This document shows, in pieces, positions 1 to 12,595 of a stretch of DNA of 64,000 nt. The position numbers were made by a program, and so were the translations under genes. The number at the start of each line of letters is the position of its first letter. Position 1 is the first letter of the stretch. The DNA lies in assembly GCF_001625215.2 (NCBI RefSeq), contig NC_030388.2:21874558-21938557 (forward strand), written 5' to 3'. Below the pieces are notes generated by a model. That model was not told the DNA's origin. It was given only the letters and a program-made list of their open reading frames with translations, and searched no databases. This DNA comes from Daucus carota subsp. sativus (taxonomy: Eukaryota; Streptophyta; Magnoliopsida; Apiales; Apiaceae).

Positions 1-633
1 GTGTTTTCATCTATTTTTTTAATTATTGTTGAATTACTATATGTGATTTAGTTTTGTTTGTGACTTGATATTTGTTAATAGGTAATAATATAATGTAAGC
101 TTATATTTTTTTATAATGCTTATTCAAATAATAATGACCTTTTATTTGTTTAAAAGAATTCATACACATGTATTATTATACATTCTTCTGGCTTAAGTAA
201 CTTGAAAATCATATCATCTTAACTATCTAACTTCACACCTAATTAACTGGACCCTAGCTTATATAGGTTTCTTCAATATGGCTAATCTGTCTCTCTTTTA
301 AGGTTTTTTTTTTTTTTTGAAAGTATCTTTTAAGGTTTTTAATCTCCCCAAAACCGAACTCGTCAATTTTTATTTTGAGGCATTTTCTTAAGATTTGTAA
401 CTGCGTGTTTATCTCTAATATTGTTAATGTTTTTCCTTGATTTGAATGGTAAAATCTAGTCTTTTATATTTGATCATTTAGGTTGTAGACATGCTTGTAA
501 TAATGTAATTCCTTGTTGCCGAACAATTAATAGCTTGGAAGCATGCTTAAAATTTTTAAAGCCCTATGGCTATCTCTTGGATCCCAGAAGCTCAATGATA
601 TATGATGTGTAACTTCCTGAGAGAGATTTGCAG
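1..633 (+). other. Intron sequence of the SEH1-like gene
   Basis: AT-rich, no open frame resembling a SEH1 exon; ends in a CAG acceptor at 631-633. A T-run lies at 303-318. Nothing else seen. Confidence 0.6.
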
Positions 634-1891
634 GTTTGGGAATTTGATCTTGATCATCAGAGATGGCTTCCAGTTGCTGAATTAGCTCTGGCTAATGACA
701 AGGGTGATCCAGTTTACACAGTTTCTTGGGCACCGAATATTGGCAGGTAGGACCATTTACAGTTTACAATATAATCCACTAATCATACAATTACTTCCTG
801 AAGACATCAAACACGGCCTGTACTTAAATTTTAGGTTTTTGAAATCATTTTGGATTCACACTTGACATATATCTTATCTTTCCCAACCCAATCAGCACAT
901 TATGGCCCTGTTTGGGAATTAGCGGTTAGCTGTTAGCGGATTGAATTAGATGTTTTGACTAGCTGATTTAAATAGATGTTTTGACTAGCGGATTGAATTA
1001 GCGGTTTCTTGTAAAACTGTTTGATAAATAGCTGTTTGATGAGCTTTTTGTGACACATACCCAAACCGCTAACCCAAAAAGCTCCTCAAACTAGCTTTTT
1101 AAAAATTAGCTTTTTGAGCCCAAACCTCTATTTCAATCCGCTAACTACCAAACACTAACATTAGCGGATTGAAATGGTCAAACCTCTAAAACACCCAAAA
1201 CCTCTAATTTTACCCCAAACCTCTAACTTCCAAACACCCCCTATATCTGTTACTGTTACTGCTGCTTATTTGTTTTTCCAAATAGAAGAAAACAAACATT
1301 CAAAAAAATTTCCTGTAAATATGTAAGACTGAAATTGAATAATTTCTGAACAGGCCGTATGAGATTGTAGCTACCGCCACCAACAAGGGTATTGCAATAT
1401 GGCATATTGGCGTGGACGCTAATCAGGTGGGAAGGCTCTCAGTGGAGAAAGTAGCACTATTGTCTGGTCATGAGGGCGGGGTATGCATTCTATTTTCTGC
1501 CAGTATACTAGTAGTAAAAAAGCTGCAGGGTTTGAGGAAAAAAGTACCTAATTGGTATGCAGAGTGCATGTCGTTAAGAGGCATGAACAATATATTTTGT
1601 TTATTCTAAATAAACAATGCTATAACATGGTTTAACATTCCTTTTGTTCCTTCTAAGTGGAATGTTCCTCAAGTTTTTTGTTTTTATTTGGAGAGTTATT
1701 GTATGTTTTTTGGCTGGGTATCAAGCTGAGATTTTAACAATCAACTTAATTTTGTTTAGGCATGGCAGATGGAGTGGGATATGAGTGGGATGACACTAGC
1801 AACTACCGGGGATGATGGAAGGGTTAGGTTGTGGCAGTCCAATTTAAATGGAGTTTGGCATGAACAGGCTGCTATTCAACCCACCACTTAG
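634..1891 (+). CDS. SEH1: SEH1-like WD40 nucleoporin, 3' end (last three exons)
   Basis: Partial gene; the upstream exons lie before the window. Exons are 634-746, 1354-1480 and 1760-1891, joined in frame with AG acceptors and GT donors, ending in TAG. The first exon reads VWEFDLDHQRWLPVAELAL and runs on to WAPNIGR, the second gives PYEIVATATNKGIAIWHIG and a LLSGH repeat start, and the last gives AWQMEWDMSGMTLATTGDDG with a closing VRLWQSNLNGVWHEQ. This is the C-terminal beta-propeller of plant SEH1, a subunit of the Nup107-160 scaffold of the nuclear pore that is shared with the SEA/GATOR complex (family knowledge). The intron between 746 and 1354 carries a MITE (904-1241). The symbol rests on recognised sequence similarity; no search was run. 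Confidence 0.9.
904..1241. mobile_element. PIF/Harbinger (Tourist)-like MITE, family A copy 1
   Basis: The ends are imperfect inverted repeats: the left starts GGCCCTGTTTGGGAATTAG, and the right, reverse-complemented, starts GGGGGTGTTTGGAAGTTAG. Three-base TAT duplications flank it (901-903 and 1242-1244). It lies within an intron of the SEH1-like gene. Related copies are at 9984-10299 and 46961-47298, with a decayed one near 11386-11650. It has no coding capacity. Confidence 0.75.
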
Positions 1892-2478
1892 CATAACTAT
1901 TAAGACACGAGAAGACATTGTAAAAATGCTGATAATTTGTAACAATGTTTTGTCGGAAGGGGTGTTTGTAGAAGAAATAGTATGCCTACATTTCAGTTTT
2001 ATTACTGGTAATGTCTATTAATATTTTATCAATTGACAAAATAAAAAAAAATATGTTACTGGAAATAACTTTTAATCATGTAATTTTCGGTTTTTAAAAA
2101 TAATGAAAAAGTAATTTATAATCTTTGGTCAAAACTTATTCAATTTGAACAACATAATAAGAATAGAAATGTGACAAGTGAAAAAGACGGAGAAAATATT
2201 TTATTATCAGTCAGTTTTGCATATTCCTTCTATTAGTAATACATATAACCTTTAATATAGCCCAGCGGAGCGGTCAACAATACTAGTACAGCATATAGTG
2301 CAGAATCATTTTGTCAAAGATGTGAAATATGTTGTTGTCTACTGCATTTATATTTTAAGACTGATGGGCATGAGGGTGACCTAAGGGTGTTGCCTGAGGT
2401 TAAAAGAAATAGTAAAAGGGTTATATTTACAGATTTACCCCTATAAATTGTAACATACTAATATGTGATAACCAATTA

Positions 2479-2853
2479 GAGCAAGTCCAAGAGAAGCCCT
2501 ATAACTTGTCTTAAGTTATAATTTAAGGCACTTGATGAAAAATGTTGATCCAAAAGTGTCCTAGTGATGCCTTATATCACTAGGACAATCTCTTCAAGCC
2601 CTATTAATAGGGCACCTCTCTCCTTGCCCTATCCAATATTTTAATATAAAATTTTATATCCACCCTCTTTCTCTCTCTAATTTATATTGTGTTTTAATGA
2701 TGAAAAGAAGACTTTAATAATAAAATATTAAACATATATTGAAAATAAGGCACATTGTTGGAGTTGAACTTACATAACCATGTCCTAAATCACTAGGACA
2801 TCATATTTTATATTATATTTGGGGCTCTAACTAGGACATTGTTGGACTTGCTC
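2479..2853. mobile_element. Harbinger-type MITE, family B copy 1 (375 bp)
   Basis: Starts GAGCAAGTCCAAGAGAAG and ends TTGGACTTGCTC, an inverted terminal repeat, with TTA target duplications at 2476-2478 and 2854-2856. A copy of the same length (375 bp) and nearly the same sequence lies at 63383-63757. TTA duplications and non-coding content fit a PIF/Harbinger MITE. Confidence 0.85.
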
Positions 2854-3239
2854 TTACAACGTTAATTTGATTCACTAATGAATTCGTTTGATGATCATTC
2901 TAAATTCTGAACTCAAAACATATTCGGATATGAATGATGAGATTGGATACTGCTAAATTCTTCGCTGTGCTGTGCTGTTGCTGACTTGCTGCATTCTGAA
3001 ATAGCGTTTGAGCATAAAATCTTACTAGCTTGTTTGAAGTAATCCTACAGAGTCCATATTATTACAGACATTTTTGATTGGATATGCCTTTTAGTAGTCT
3101 ACATTATCAAAATTACTACCATGTCAACCCCTGACCCTTGACCTAGCATATTGAAATTTATGTTACTTTACAAGCTTCTTCTCTATGCAAGCCATCAGGG
3201 TTCTCACAACTAACTCATCAAGATTTTGAAGTTGAATTA

Positions 3240-4625
3240 CTAGAAAAATCCTGGTGTATCAAATGGAAATTTCAGATCAAGATCCGCGTGATCAATCTGG
3301 AAGTCCAAGTCCAGTATCGGAGAGTTGCTGGTTGATGTGTTTGCTGATATTATCTCGTTATGATCAGACTCTGGAAACTGTCCAAAGCTGTTCATCTGGT
3401 AAGGCGAAACAGAGAAGTAGCTTGATCCAGATGTGGCCGGAGAAATGAACGACGGAGAGAAATTCCCCATCACATTCTCATTAACCAGTTGTGAAAACGA
3501 AGACAGTTGGGCCTCACCTGTCAGATTTTCGATCCCTTGAGGAAAAGAGAAGGAATCCGAGGCTTCCTTCTTATGCAAGTCCTCTGTTTCAACTCTTAGA
3601 TTTTCTCTAAAGTTAATAAGCACATCGTTCGTTGGTTCTTGATTATGATGATGATAATGATAATGGCTCTCGTGCTTTAGTTCTTGATTCTCCGGTGTTG
3701 CTGGTGGAACTGAGTTGTTCGCCTGGAGGCAGGTATGTTTTCCTTTGTAAGTGATTTCAAATATTGTGGGATCATTATCTGATCTTTGAACTTGCTTTGT
3801 GGCATAACACATTTGAGTGTTCCTGTATGTGCATCTGTAATAGCTTCTGCAAAATCAACAAATTGCCATAAGTTTTACAGTATTACTTAAACATCTAGAA
3901 ATATTTACCAAATCGTGTACTGAATGATTTGGTGACAGTACGCCATTTGGTAAATATTTAAATAAATGTCACGGTGACCCACGTTCACATCAACATTCGA
4001 TACACCACTTACGTGTTTGTTTTGCTAATTTTTCCGTTAAAAGATACCATATCATGAGTATTATAGTAGAATCTAACTCTCACCTTGGATGAGTAGCTCC
4101 AAGAATGTCCTTTTGTCCGTACTTCCTCCAACTATATCCATCTTCAGCAGAGCTTTCCACTCCATTCTCAAAATAAATCCTCACATGGTCTTTCCATGTA
4201 GGCAATGCCTTTCTGCAATACACCAAAGAGAAACAACTTCAGACAAATTCCCACATTAAATCTAAAAAAAACTGCATAAAAAAAACCATGGACTAATAGC
4301 TGAAATGCACTAAGAATCACCTCTTCTTGGAAACATCCTGGTGATGATCCTTAAATTCCCCTGGACTCCCCTCAGTCGAAATCGGAGACTGCGGCAGACT
4401 GACCATGGCTGGCACAGCCTGAGCCTGCACTGCTGAGGACTCACTCCAGTTAAGAAGCAACAAAGCATTGTCATAAGAAGAAAGAATCCTCTGCAGCAGC
4501 CTCTGATGAGTATCTGGTGATGAAGTTGATGAGCTCAAGTGAAACTTTAGCTGCCTAGCTACTTCCATTCCTTGGATCAGCTCATTGGCAATAGTACTCT
4601 TCTCCCAGTTACAAGCACTCCCCAT
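3240..4625 (-). CDS. Group III WRKY transcription factor (WRKY41/53-like)
   Basis: Three exons, complement(4321-4625, 4084-4212, 3240-3846), encode 346 residues. The start is the ATG at 4625; six bases further upstream there is only a TTG. Residues 130-136 are WRKYGQK, followed by a C-X7-C-X23-H-T-C zinc finger (C150, C158, H182, C184), which defines group III. The second intron splits the Arg codon after THP, the conserved R-type position. The N-terminus (ELIQGMEVARQL, LLQRILSSYDNALLLL) matches the WRKY41/53/46 branch. These nuclear proteins bind W-boxes and act in defence and senescence (family knowledge). The C-terminal part is acidic and Ser-rich. Which paralogue it is cannot be settled here. 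Confidence 0.95.
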
Positions 4626-4796
4626 TTTCAAAAAAAAAATAAAATTTTTTTTTAGCTCAAATGAGTGGACTTTTCACAACAATATCATAAAATTTCAAGT
4701 TCTTAAATATTTTTTTTTTTTAGTGGAATAGAGGGAAAAGAATGAGTTGGGCTATGAGTGAAAGTTGAGATGAAGCAGAAGAGTGAAGGAAAAATG

Positions 4797-4864
4797 GTAT
4801 ATAAAGAGATGCAATTTAAGCTTTGACTGAAATATGTTGTTAGTAAGAGTGTTGAAGGTTGACT
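4797..4864 (-). promoter_or_regulatory. Core promoter region of the WRKY gene: TATA-like box and two W-boxes
   Basis: A TATATA-type box on the minus strand at about 4797-4806 lies some 175 bp before the ATG. Two TTGACT cores (written on the + strand, 4823-4828 and 4859-4864) lie upstream of it, 36 bp apart. TTGACC/T is the W-box core, so self- or cross-regulation by WRKY factors is plausible (inference). Confidence 0.5.
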
Positions 4865-4969
4865 GAGAAACCGAGTTTTTTTTGTTAAACTAGTCTTTGA
4901 TAGTACGAGTGGTTTTGATGGTTTGATGAGATAGCACGAGAGGGCCCTGCTGACCAATTCAATTCTAAC

Positions 4970-7190
4970 GTATCATGCATTCAGCATATGTTTTATAATG
5001 CCCTTTTACAACTAGACTATTGTTAATTAAGCCGCGTGGTTCATCAACATTATATTAACAAACTTAAGTTTAACACAAGTAGTCCATATTAGACAAAATA
5101 ACAAAGATATTGTAACCATAATAGGCTGTTAGACTTTAGTACTGGTTATAGTTTAATTTAATAAAGGGATATTATCATTTTTTTTGCTTGGACTTGTGAT
5201 AATTTTGTACAATTATTTTTCTGCACATAATACTCTTTCTATTGAATAAAGCTAAGGCAAACATTTGAAATTGTTGTACTGAAATACATGCATTTGAATC
5301 ATGTAAAACAGAGTGAAATATATTCAAATTTCATCATCAAACTTTTACGGTGAATATCTTATTCATTTTCACTCTATTCAATATGATTGAAGGGTGTATT
5401 ACATGCATTTTTTATATTGATTTTAAATATAAAATATATTTTATAATTGTAAAATTTTATGACATTATATTTAATTTTTCTTAATATATTGATATTATAT
5501 ATATAAGCCCAAATATACATAACTATTACAAACAAAAATATGATAATACTAACGGGAAAAATCAATTATAAAGCGATACAACGGAGAATTTCCCTTTAAT
5601 TAATCACGCAAGTATTCCAAGTAAATTATTAAAGACCGTGCACAGTCCAATTCTCCCAGATTAGAAGTACCAGGAAAAAGTAATATTTTCCTCAAATCAT
5701 GTATACAAAAAGTATATCATTATAAATTTTTCAAAAAAGAAATTTTTGAGAGAGGGTGTTGGTTCCGTATGCCATCTGAAGGGATGTGATGTGAATGTCA
5801 TAATTTTGAAATATGGTTATAGATGTCACTGCAAAACACGTAATTTCGTCTCACATTTATGAAAACGCAAATTCTTTTTACGTTTACTGTTTAATATGTT
5901 ATATACTTTTTATTTTTACAAATTTGTTATGTCTATATGATAAGTTGTTGGGTTTACGAGGAAAATATAATTTCGAATAATATTTTGAATAAAAATATAA
6001 ACACAATTATATGTTGTGTTTTGAGATGATAACAGAATTCTTATTTTCATGTAAAGATATTTGAGATATTATGTATTAAAATAATGACATCGAGCACTTT
6101 TCTCAAAAAGAAAAAAAGGAAGGGCAAGGAGGTATGATCAAACATAAAAGAAAGGAAAAGGGGGAGTATAATTTTCTTTGGATCTACATATAAATACTAA
6201 TTGCTTTCATTCAAGTTTACATATATACCTCCTATAATAAGCTAGGCCATCAAAGTTTCCCTTTCCTCATAAAAGGAAGTTATACTCGGTCTCTCAGTGG
6301 GGTATAACATAGCGGAAATACTGACCGATTCAATGTTTCAAGAAAAACATGGTCACTCTATACACTTAATCATTTCGACACACATTAAAAAGAAAAGAAT
6401 GCAAGAAACAAAGTCAGATATTGAATTCTACTGCATAAAATGGTTGGTATTATTATTAGACCACAGAAGCTTCTCTGACTAGTAACTGTACAATTTAAGC
6501 ACTTGGTTTTTTCTTACCAATGTTAAAAGTCATCGTTGTGTTGCCAGGAGACAAAAGAGATAATTTGTGGCTTACGTTCACAGGTAACATAATTATTCTT
6601 TCCACGAACCTTTTTTACGTTCTCAGCTTCTCTTCTGACTCATTCCTACTTCCAGATGGACTGGCCGTGATTCCTACTATCTAAGATCATGGGGGTGAGC
6701 ATTTGGTTGGTCCGGTCCAAAACCGGACCAAATTTCATTTTTTTCGGACTGAACCGAAATAATTCGGTTTGGTCCAATCTGGGCTGAAAGAACCGAATTT
6801 TTTTCGGGAAAAAAAAACAAACTACCCAGAGTACTTGGCAACATATCCAAAGGCTGCTATTATGTAAAGTATGGATCTCCGGAATATATACTAGGTCAGC
6901 TAGCTGAGATATAAAATATTGACATAGACTAACACCATAATCAGTTCTCAAACAGAGAGCATACACAATATTCTAGTTCTGGAAGAACACTACGTCAACT
7001 AACTAACAAGTGGGTTTACAAGATTAGAAGTAAGCAATCTTCATAAGGCATGATAACATATCAACAGATACCACAAAAAGGTAGTAACAGTATCCGTTGT
7101 GAATTTGTTATCATTCTAGCGATGAACTTCTTCCAAAAGGATGCTCGAAGACAAACTATAAGTCGCATGCAAAACACATTCTGATCCACT
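4970..7190. other. Intergenic stretch, no gene seen
   Basis: AT-rich DNA between the WRKY promoter and the hydrolase gene. The open frames are short and do not resemble proteins. At about 6690-6830 there is a GGGGGTGAGC end followed by GGTCCGGTCC/GGACC repeats, a look typical of a plant hAT-type terminus, but I could not find the opposite end. Confidence 0.5.
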
Positions 7191-7212
7191 TGATTACTGG
7201 CACAAAGAGGTT

Positions 7213-10200
7213 TCACCTTCCTTCCATGAGCCCGGATATGAACTTTGATATGGCATTAGCAGCACACTCCTCAGCTTCTTCTTGAGAAGACCCCTCTAAC
7301 TGCAGATGTTTCTTGCCAATCTTGAATGAGTGGTCACCCCCTTCTATCACATACAATTCATTCAAAGAAGTCATCTTCTTCCTAACAGCCTCAAGCTTTT
7401 CTAGCGGACAAAGTGCATCTTTGCTACCCTAGTATGTCAGATAATCAGCATAAAGAACTTGATTATAAAATCTCCATATCATTATCAGTTAAATTATTTT
7501 TTTGCTAAATTACTCTCAGCGTAAGTGGTTGAAACAAATCTAGGCTACGCAACTAAAATGCAGACTATAAAAGTTTATCCACAACTAATAACATCTAATG
7601 TCTCAGCATTGGTATCCAGCCCAAGCAAGTATAGTATCACTGTACCAAGCTTGTTAGCTTTGTAGCTTATGCTAACAGTGAAGACAAATGTTTTATTAAA
7701 TTCAGTGCTCTCTCCCTATCTCTCGCATGTCAGCATGTGTATCAGTACATACGAACGACTATAACAAAATATAGAGGTTACCTGTACAAACATGACAGGA
7801 ACCTTAAGTTGCAAGAGTGTATCGTCTCGAACAGCTCCCTTCATGCCCTGTAATATATATTCATCAATTCATAATATTCAACTCTGTCAAATTATGAAGA
7901 TTACCCTTGTTTAAATCGAAATCCTGATATCTGATAAGTAAATACTAGATAAAGTTTATCCCTAGGAAAGCACAATTAGTTATCTGGCAGGCAGTAAAGA
8001 ACTAGATAGAGTTTCCAAGACAGTTTTGTTTAGATTGCCTATTCCAAGTAAATCTGATCCAATTGCCGCATATTATTATGATTTGTAGAAAAATATTGGC
8101 AAGGTAAAATTAAGTTATATATGTACATATCACATATGCACACATATACCCTATAGAGGAAGAAACGAAGAGGAGACCACGTCAACATAAAATGCAAACC
8201 CATAAATTTGAAATTCATCAAAACAGGCATAACTTGCTCCGAAACCCAAACCTTGTATTGTGATCAAGTAAAATTAAACTATCCTCAAACCTTTAGTGGA
8301 TATCCCAAGCAAACTACAGCCGAAGCAAAAATGTGTTCACCTCCAGCTACCATGCAGCTAACCCTGCAAGAAATGACGACTTCTGGATCAACCAAAGTTT
8401 AAATTGTAATTACAACCCACCCCCTCCCCCCGGAAATGTACATGACTGCATATACGCTTTAATGGGAAGGCAATATACATTGTTATTCTTTCTGCAATCT
8501 CCAGATAGTTCCAGTTTTAATACCTTCCCTGTTTAATAAATACATTAATAAAACATTTCGAGAAACAAACTCCTCTTCTATAATTACCAGTATGAACTTT
8601 TTTGCAGCATAATAAGAACTGAGATGTTCCAGCACCAATCACAGTCAATACAACATTACTACTAGTTGCCCCCCCCCCCCCCCCCCCCCAAAACAAAAAA
8701 AAAATTATCATCAAGGTAAAAAGAGAATACAGAACTTTATGCCAAAAATCATTCAGAGAAGGAGTTAATATTCTCATCAATTATTACCTTGAGCCCATAG
8801 ATTTCCCTACCAAAATCAGGGGATGATCTGGGTATTTTGCGACAGCCTTCTTAATAATATCAGAATGAAAGTCTATCAATTTTTCAGCCTTAGGAGGGGC
8901 CCTTTTCTTTCCTCCAGATATATCTGTTAAAGTGCCATATTAAGAAGTTTTAGGAAACCAGAAGCATGCCATGTAACATATTCGACAAAATTATCTTGGA
9001 CAAATGTCATTGCAAGAAATTTGAATATCCTCAAACAAAAATTACGACATGGACTAAGAGTGCATTGTTTAGAGACCACTCACATGGATAGTCAAAAGTT
9101 ACTACTTCAACAGCACTCAGTGCTTTGGCCAACAATTCCTTCCATCTGCATTTAAATACAATGATCAAGTTGTCAAGGAAACCAAAAAGCGATGAACATT
9201 TCTGCAGAATTATTAAACTATCACACAGTGATCGTCAATTGTACAGACAGTATCTTGTTAAAACATCATAACAGAATAGTGATGTTTTTTCTAGGAATTT
9301 ATGCTATGCATATTACAAAACACTTGATTGACCAGTTACCACAATATAGTTGCCTCAAAAACGACAAGGTTCTGTATGTCAAACTTGTGCATCACCAAAG
9401 CCCTGAAAAACCGCTGATTTTTTTTGTTTCAATCATGTTTTGATATTAAATATTAGTCTTGTAAGATTGGGAATTGTGCTTAATCGGTAAAAACACGGGT
9501 GTTGGCCCCCTTTATCACAATTTCAAGCAACAATGTCTCAAATATCACGTCCAGAAAAATGGCCTTAAATATCAGTTTATCACGTTAAATTGTGAGCGTT
9601 TACCCTCTTCTAAACCCATAAGGAAAACAAATGCAAACCTAAAAAAACCTTAAAAAAGCTAACGTGAGATTATGTAACAGTACTATGACGTTACTTTATG
9701 TAACATTTGAAGTTCAAACTCATATAAAATATAATTTAAACGCTCCATCATGTAGCGTTTTATTATCATAAACCTAACGCTACATTATGTAGTGTTTTAT
9801 TATGATATTCAGGGTCAATGATGTGATATTTAGGACATTTTAATCCTCAAATTGTGAGATTTGGGGTATTTTCTCTGAAAATCTGAACCTAAGATTAATC
9901 ACATACTAATTACATTGATCGAAAATTAATCGGATGATGAATAATCCGAGATTTAATCAGTTCGACGAGTTACGAAACATATAGGCCCTGTTTGGGGATT
10001 AGCTTTTAGCGGATTGAATTAGATGTTTTGACTAGCGGATTGAAATAGATATTTTGACTAGCGGATTGAATTAGCTGTTTCTCGTAAAACTGTTTGGTTA
10101 ATAGTTGATTGATTAGCTTTTTCTCACACAAACCAAAACCTCTAAACCAAAAACCTCCTCAAAGTTGGTTTTTTAAAAATAAGCTTTTTGGGTCCAAACC

Positions 10201-10539
10201 TTTATTTCAATCCCCTAACTACCAAACACTTATATTGCTGGTGGTCAAACCTCTGAGCTACCCCAAACCTCTAATTTTACCCCAAACCTAAACAGGGCCA
10301 TATTATGGTGATAAAATAGTGTAAGGGGTGGGAAATATGAATTAACAAGATGAAAAATGGGGTTGTTTTTTTACCAACCTAATCATCCAATCTGAAGTGG
10401 AAGGGGCACCAGCACCATGAGCGAACACCACCACTGGTGCCTTGTCTCTGCTGCCTTTTCTGGTCTTTACTTCAACTGGTTGTTCTTTGTCTTCTTCCAC
10501 ATTCGCTCGCTTGCGTTTGGATGCACCAGTTTTTGCCAT
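7213..10539 (-). CDS. TEX30/KANL3-like alpha/beta-hydrolase
   Basis: Six exons, complement(10379-10539, 9084-9145, 8788-8923, 8291-8363, 7782-7847, 7213-7428), give 237 residues; all junctions are GT-AG and keep frame. A basic N-terminus (ASKRKRANVEED) precedes VVVFAHGAGAP (His41, oxyanion region). GKSMGS puts the nucleophile elbow Ser at 116, GSKD puts the acid Asp at about 170, and GGDHSFK puts His at 199: a complete Ser-Asp-His triad. Small plant and animal proteins of this fold (TEX30/KANL3 hydrolase-like) have no well-defined substrate, so no reaction is assigned. A further in-frame ATG exists at 10608, but family proteins start near 10539. Intron 1 holds a MITE and intron 3 a 21-base homopolymer. 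Confidence 0.9.
8669..8689. repeat. Homopolymer: 21 C on the + strand
   Basis: An uninterrupted run of 21 C inside intron 3 of the minus-strand hydrolase gene, so the transcript carries G21. An A-rich run follows directly on the + strand. Confidence 0.95.
9480..9870. repeat. Decayed dispersed repeat, intronic
   Basis: Low-complexity stretch with phrases such as CTCAAATATCACGTCCAGAAA and repeated TAACGCTACATTATGTAG-like words. A related stretch lies at about 11650-12080 (CCCAAATATCATAACCCAGA). It looks like remnants of one transposon family; no ends could be set. Confidence 0.4.
9984..10299. mobile_element. PIF/Harbinger (Tourist)-like MITE, family A copy 2
   Basis: Starts GGCCCTGTTTGGGG and ends AAACAGGGCC, with a three-base ATA duplication at 9981-9983 and 10300-10302. 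It lies in intron 1 of the hydrolase gene, close to the exon 1 donor at 10378. Its interior resembles copy 1 (tracts of AGCGGATTGAATTAG). Confidence 0.8.
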
Positions 10540-10627
10540 TCTCAAACAACTCGTTTCTTTCTTCGCCCTGCTGTTAAACAAACACCTCTTAGTTTTATTG
10601 ACGCACATAGTTGTGTTGGTTTTCGCG

Positions 10628-11311
10628 CGGGTTAATATGCAAAAAGCTCACCAAACTCATGACCAATTTGCAGTTGAGTCACTGAACTCAAAAAGTTTGC
10701 AAACGGATCACAGAACTAGATTTAACTTGCAATTAATTCACTGAACTAATAAAATGTTGCATTTAATTCACTGTTCCGTTATGTATCAGTTGACTTTAAC
10801 GGAATTCGTTAAAAAAATTAAAAAAAAAAACTTTGAAAAAAATTAAAAAGAATTCGTTTTTTAAAAAAAAAATTGAAAACTTAAAAAAAAATTGAAATTT
10901 TTAGAAAAGCTATAAAAAATCCGATTTTTTTTATAAAAAACTGAAAACTTACAAAATTTTGAAAAAGCTATAAATAAATATGAAATTTTTTAAAAATATG
11001 AAAAAATTGTAAAAACTTCGAAAAAAATCTAAATTTTTTGAAAACAATCAAAAAAATCTGGAATTCAAAAAATGTACCTAAAATTTTCGAATTAAAAAAA
11101 TTTCAGAATTTTATCCAATTTACAAAACTTTTGAATTTTTAAAGTTTTTTCACAATTTTCAGATTTTTTTTAAGAAAATCAATTTTTATGTTTTTTTCAA
11201 AGTTTTTTTTAATTTTTACTAATTTTATATGATTCGTTTGTAAACTTTTTTAGTTCAGTGACTCAACTGCAAGTTAGTCATGAGTTCAGTGATCTTTTTG
11301 TCTATTAACTC
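10628..11311. mobile_element. Mutator-like non-autonomous element (long TIRs, 9-bp TSD)
   Basis: Long inverted terminal repeats of about 85-90 bp: the left arm contains TTGCAGTTGAGTCACTGAAC and the right arm its reverse complement. The flanks carry a nine-base duplication, GTTTTCGCG (10619-10627 and 11312-11320). The interior is A/T-run DNA without an open frame. Long TIRs with a 9-bp duplication are the mark of Mutator-like elements. It sits directly upstream of the hydrolase gene, about 80 bp before its ATG. Confidence 0.8.
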
Positions 11312-11385
11312 GTTTTCGCGTCAACTTGTTTTCTTCCTTCTAATTTTGTTCACGCTGTAAAGGAAAAAACAAAAAGAGAAAGATA

Positions 11386-11650
11386 CGGGAATTAGATTGA
11401 ATCAAATGTTTTTTTGAGTAATTGATTGAAACATATGTTTTAATTAGTTTTTTATGTTACATATCAAAACTTTTAATACAAAAAAAATTTCAAAATAGAT
11501 TTTTGAAAATTAGTTTTTTGAGCTTAAAAGTCAAAACTCTATTTCAATCCGCCAACTATCAAACATTATCATTAGCGAATTAAAATGTTCAAACCTCTAA
11601 AATACCTTGAACCTCTAATTTTACTCCAAACTGTTAACTTTTGAATACGA
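11386..11650. mobile_element. Decayed family A MITE remnant
   Basis: Contains GGGAATTAGATTGAATCAAA at the left and AACCTCTAATTTTACTCCAA toward the right, as in the intact copies at 904 and 9984, but the ends and duplications are worn away. Confidence 0.5.
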
Positions 11651-12590
11651 TCAAAAAAAGTTCGCAATATCATAATTTATAGTTAGAATATCCCAAATAT
11701 CATAACCCAGAAAAATAACCCTAAATATCATTATAAAATGTAAGATCGTATTATGTTACCCCACACAGCACAATAACGTAATATAATATAGTGTTGTGTT
11801 GACATTTTTGTTACTTTTCTCATGTTTTCTTTTTTAATAATAATTTTGGTAATTTAGGATTAAGTTGTGTTTTGTATCCAAAAGACAACTTAAAGTTGTG
11901 TTTTAAACCCAAAACATCACTTTAAATGACGTTTTGAATTTAGAAAATTATTAAATAAAATAGGTAACCCAGGATAAGTAGCGTTTTGCACTCAAAACAC
12001 AATTTAAAATAACATTTTATACCCAAAACACCACTTTAAGTAGCGTTTTTTAACTTAAAAAAATGAAAAATATTTTTTACCCAAAACTGACGGCTAACAC
12101 GTTAGTGCGCCGAGTGGTCAATTTTTAAAGCAATAAGGAATTGTATAATTTTTAAAGCTATTAGGAATATTTTAAAATTCAACATGCCAGCTCGATATTC
12201 TGACTAATGGATACATATCGTTGGAGATGCTCTTGCTATGAATAATTTAAAATTCAAAGACCAAACCTAAATTATTGGTCCAGGATCATACCTGAATATA
12301 TCCGGTCCGTTTATCATCACACGAAAAATTGATTTTTATTTCCGATCAGAAAACTTGAATCAGATTATATACATATATATTATTATTCATTATTTCACTC
12401 TTAATTTACAAATCTTAGATATGAAAAAATAAAATATGTCATATTTAAGTAGAAAACTAAAAAAAATAAAGATATTCGAGTCATAATAATCAAGACATCA
12501 AATTCAATGAATAAATACATAAATCGAAACTCGTATACTTATAACTCATTCCTATTTAGAAAAATATAAAATATTTAGCTATTTTTAAAT
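11651..12590. other. Intergenic stretch of degraded repeats
   Basis: AT-rich; 11650-12080 repeats phrases such as GTTGTGTTTTAAACCCAAAA and AAAACACCACTTTAAGTAGC at irregular spacing, related to 9480-9870. No gene seen. Confidence 0.45.
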
Positions 12591-12595
12591 TTATA

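Noticed and set aside
6689-6830. hAT-like left end (GGGGGTGAGCATTTGG with GGTCCGGTCC repeats)
   Set aside because: No matching right end or 8-bp duplication was found, so no element is called.
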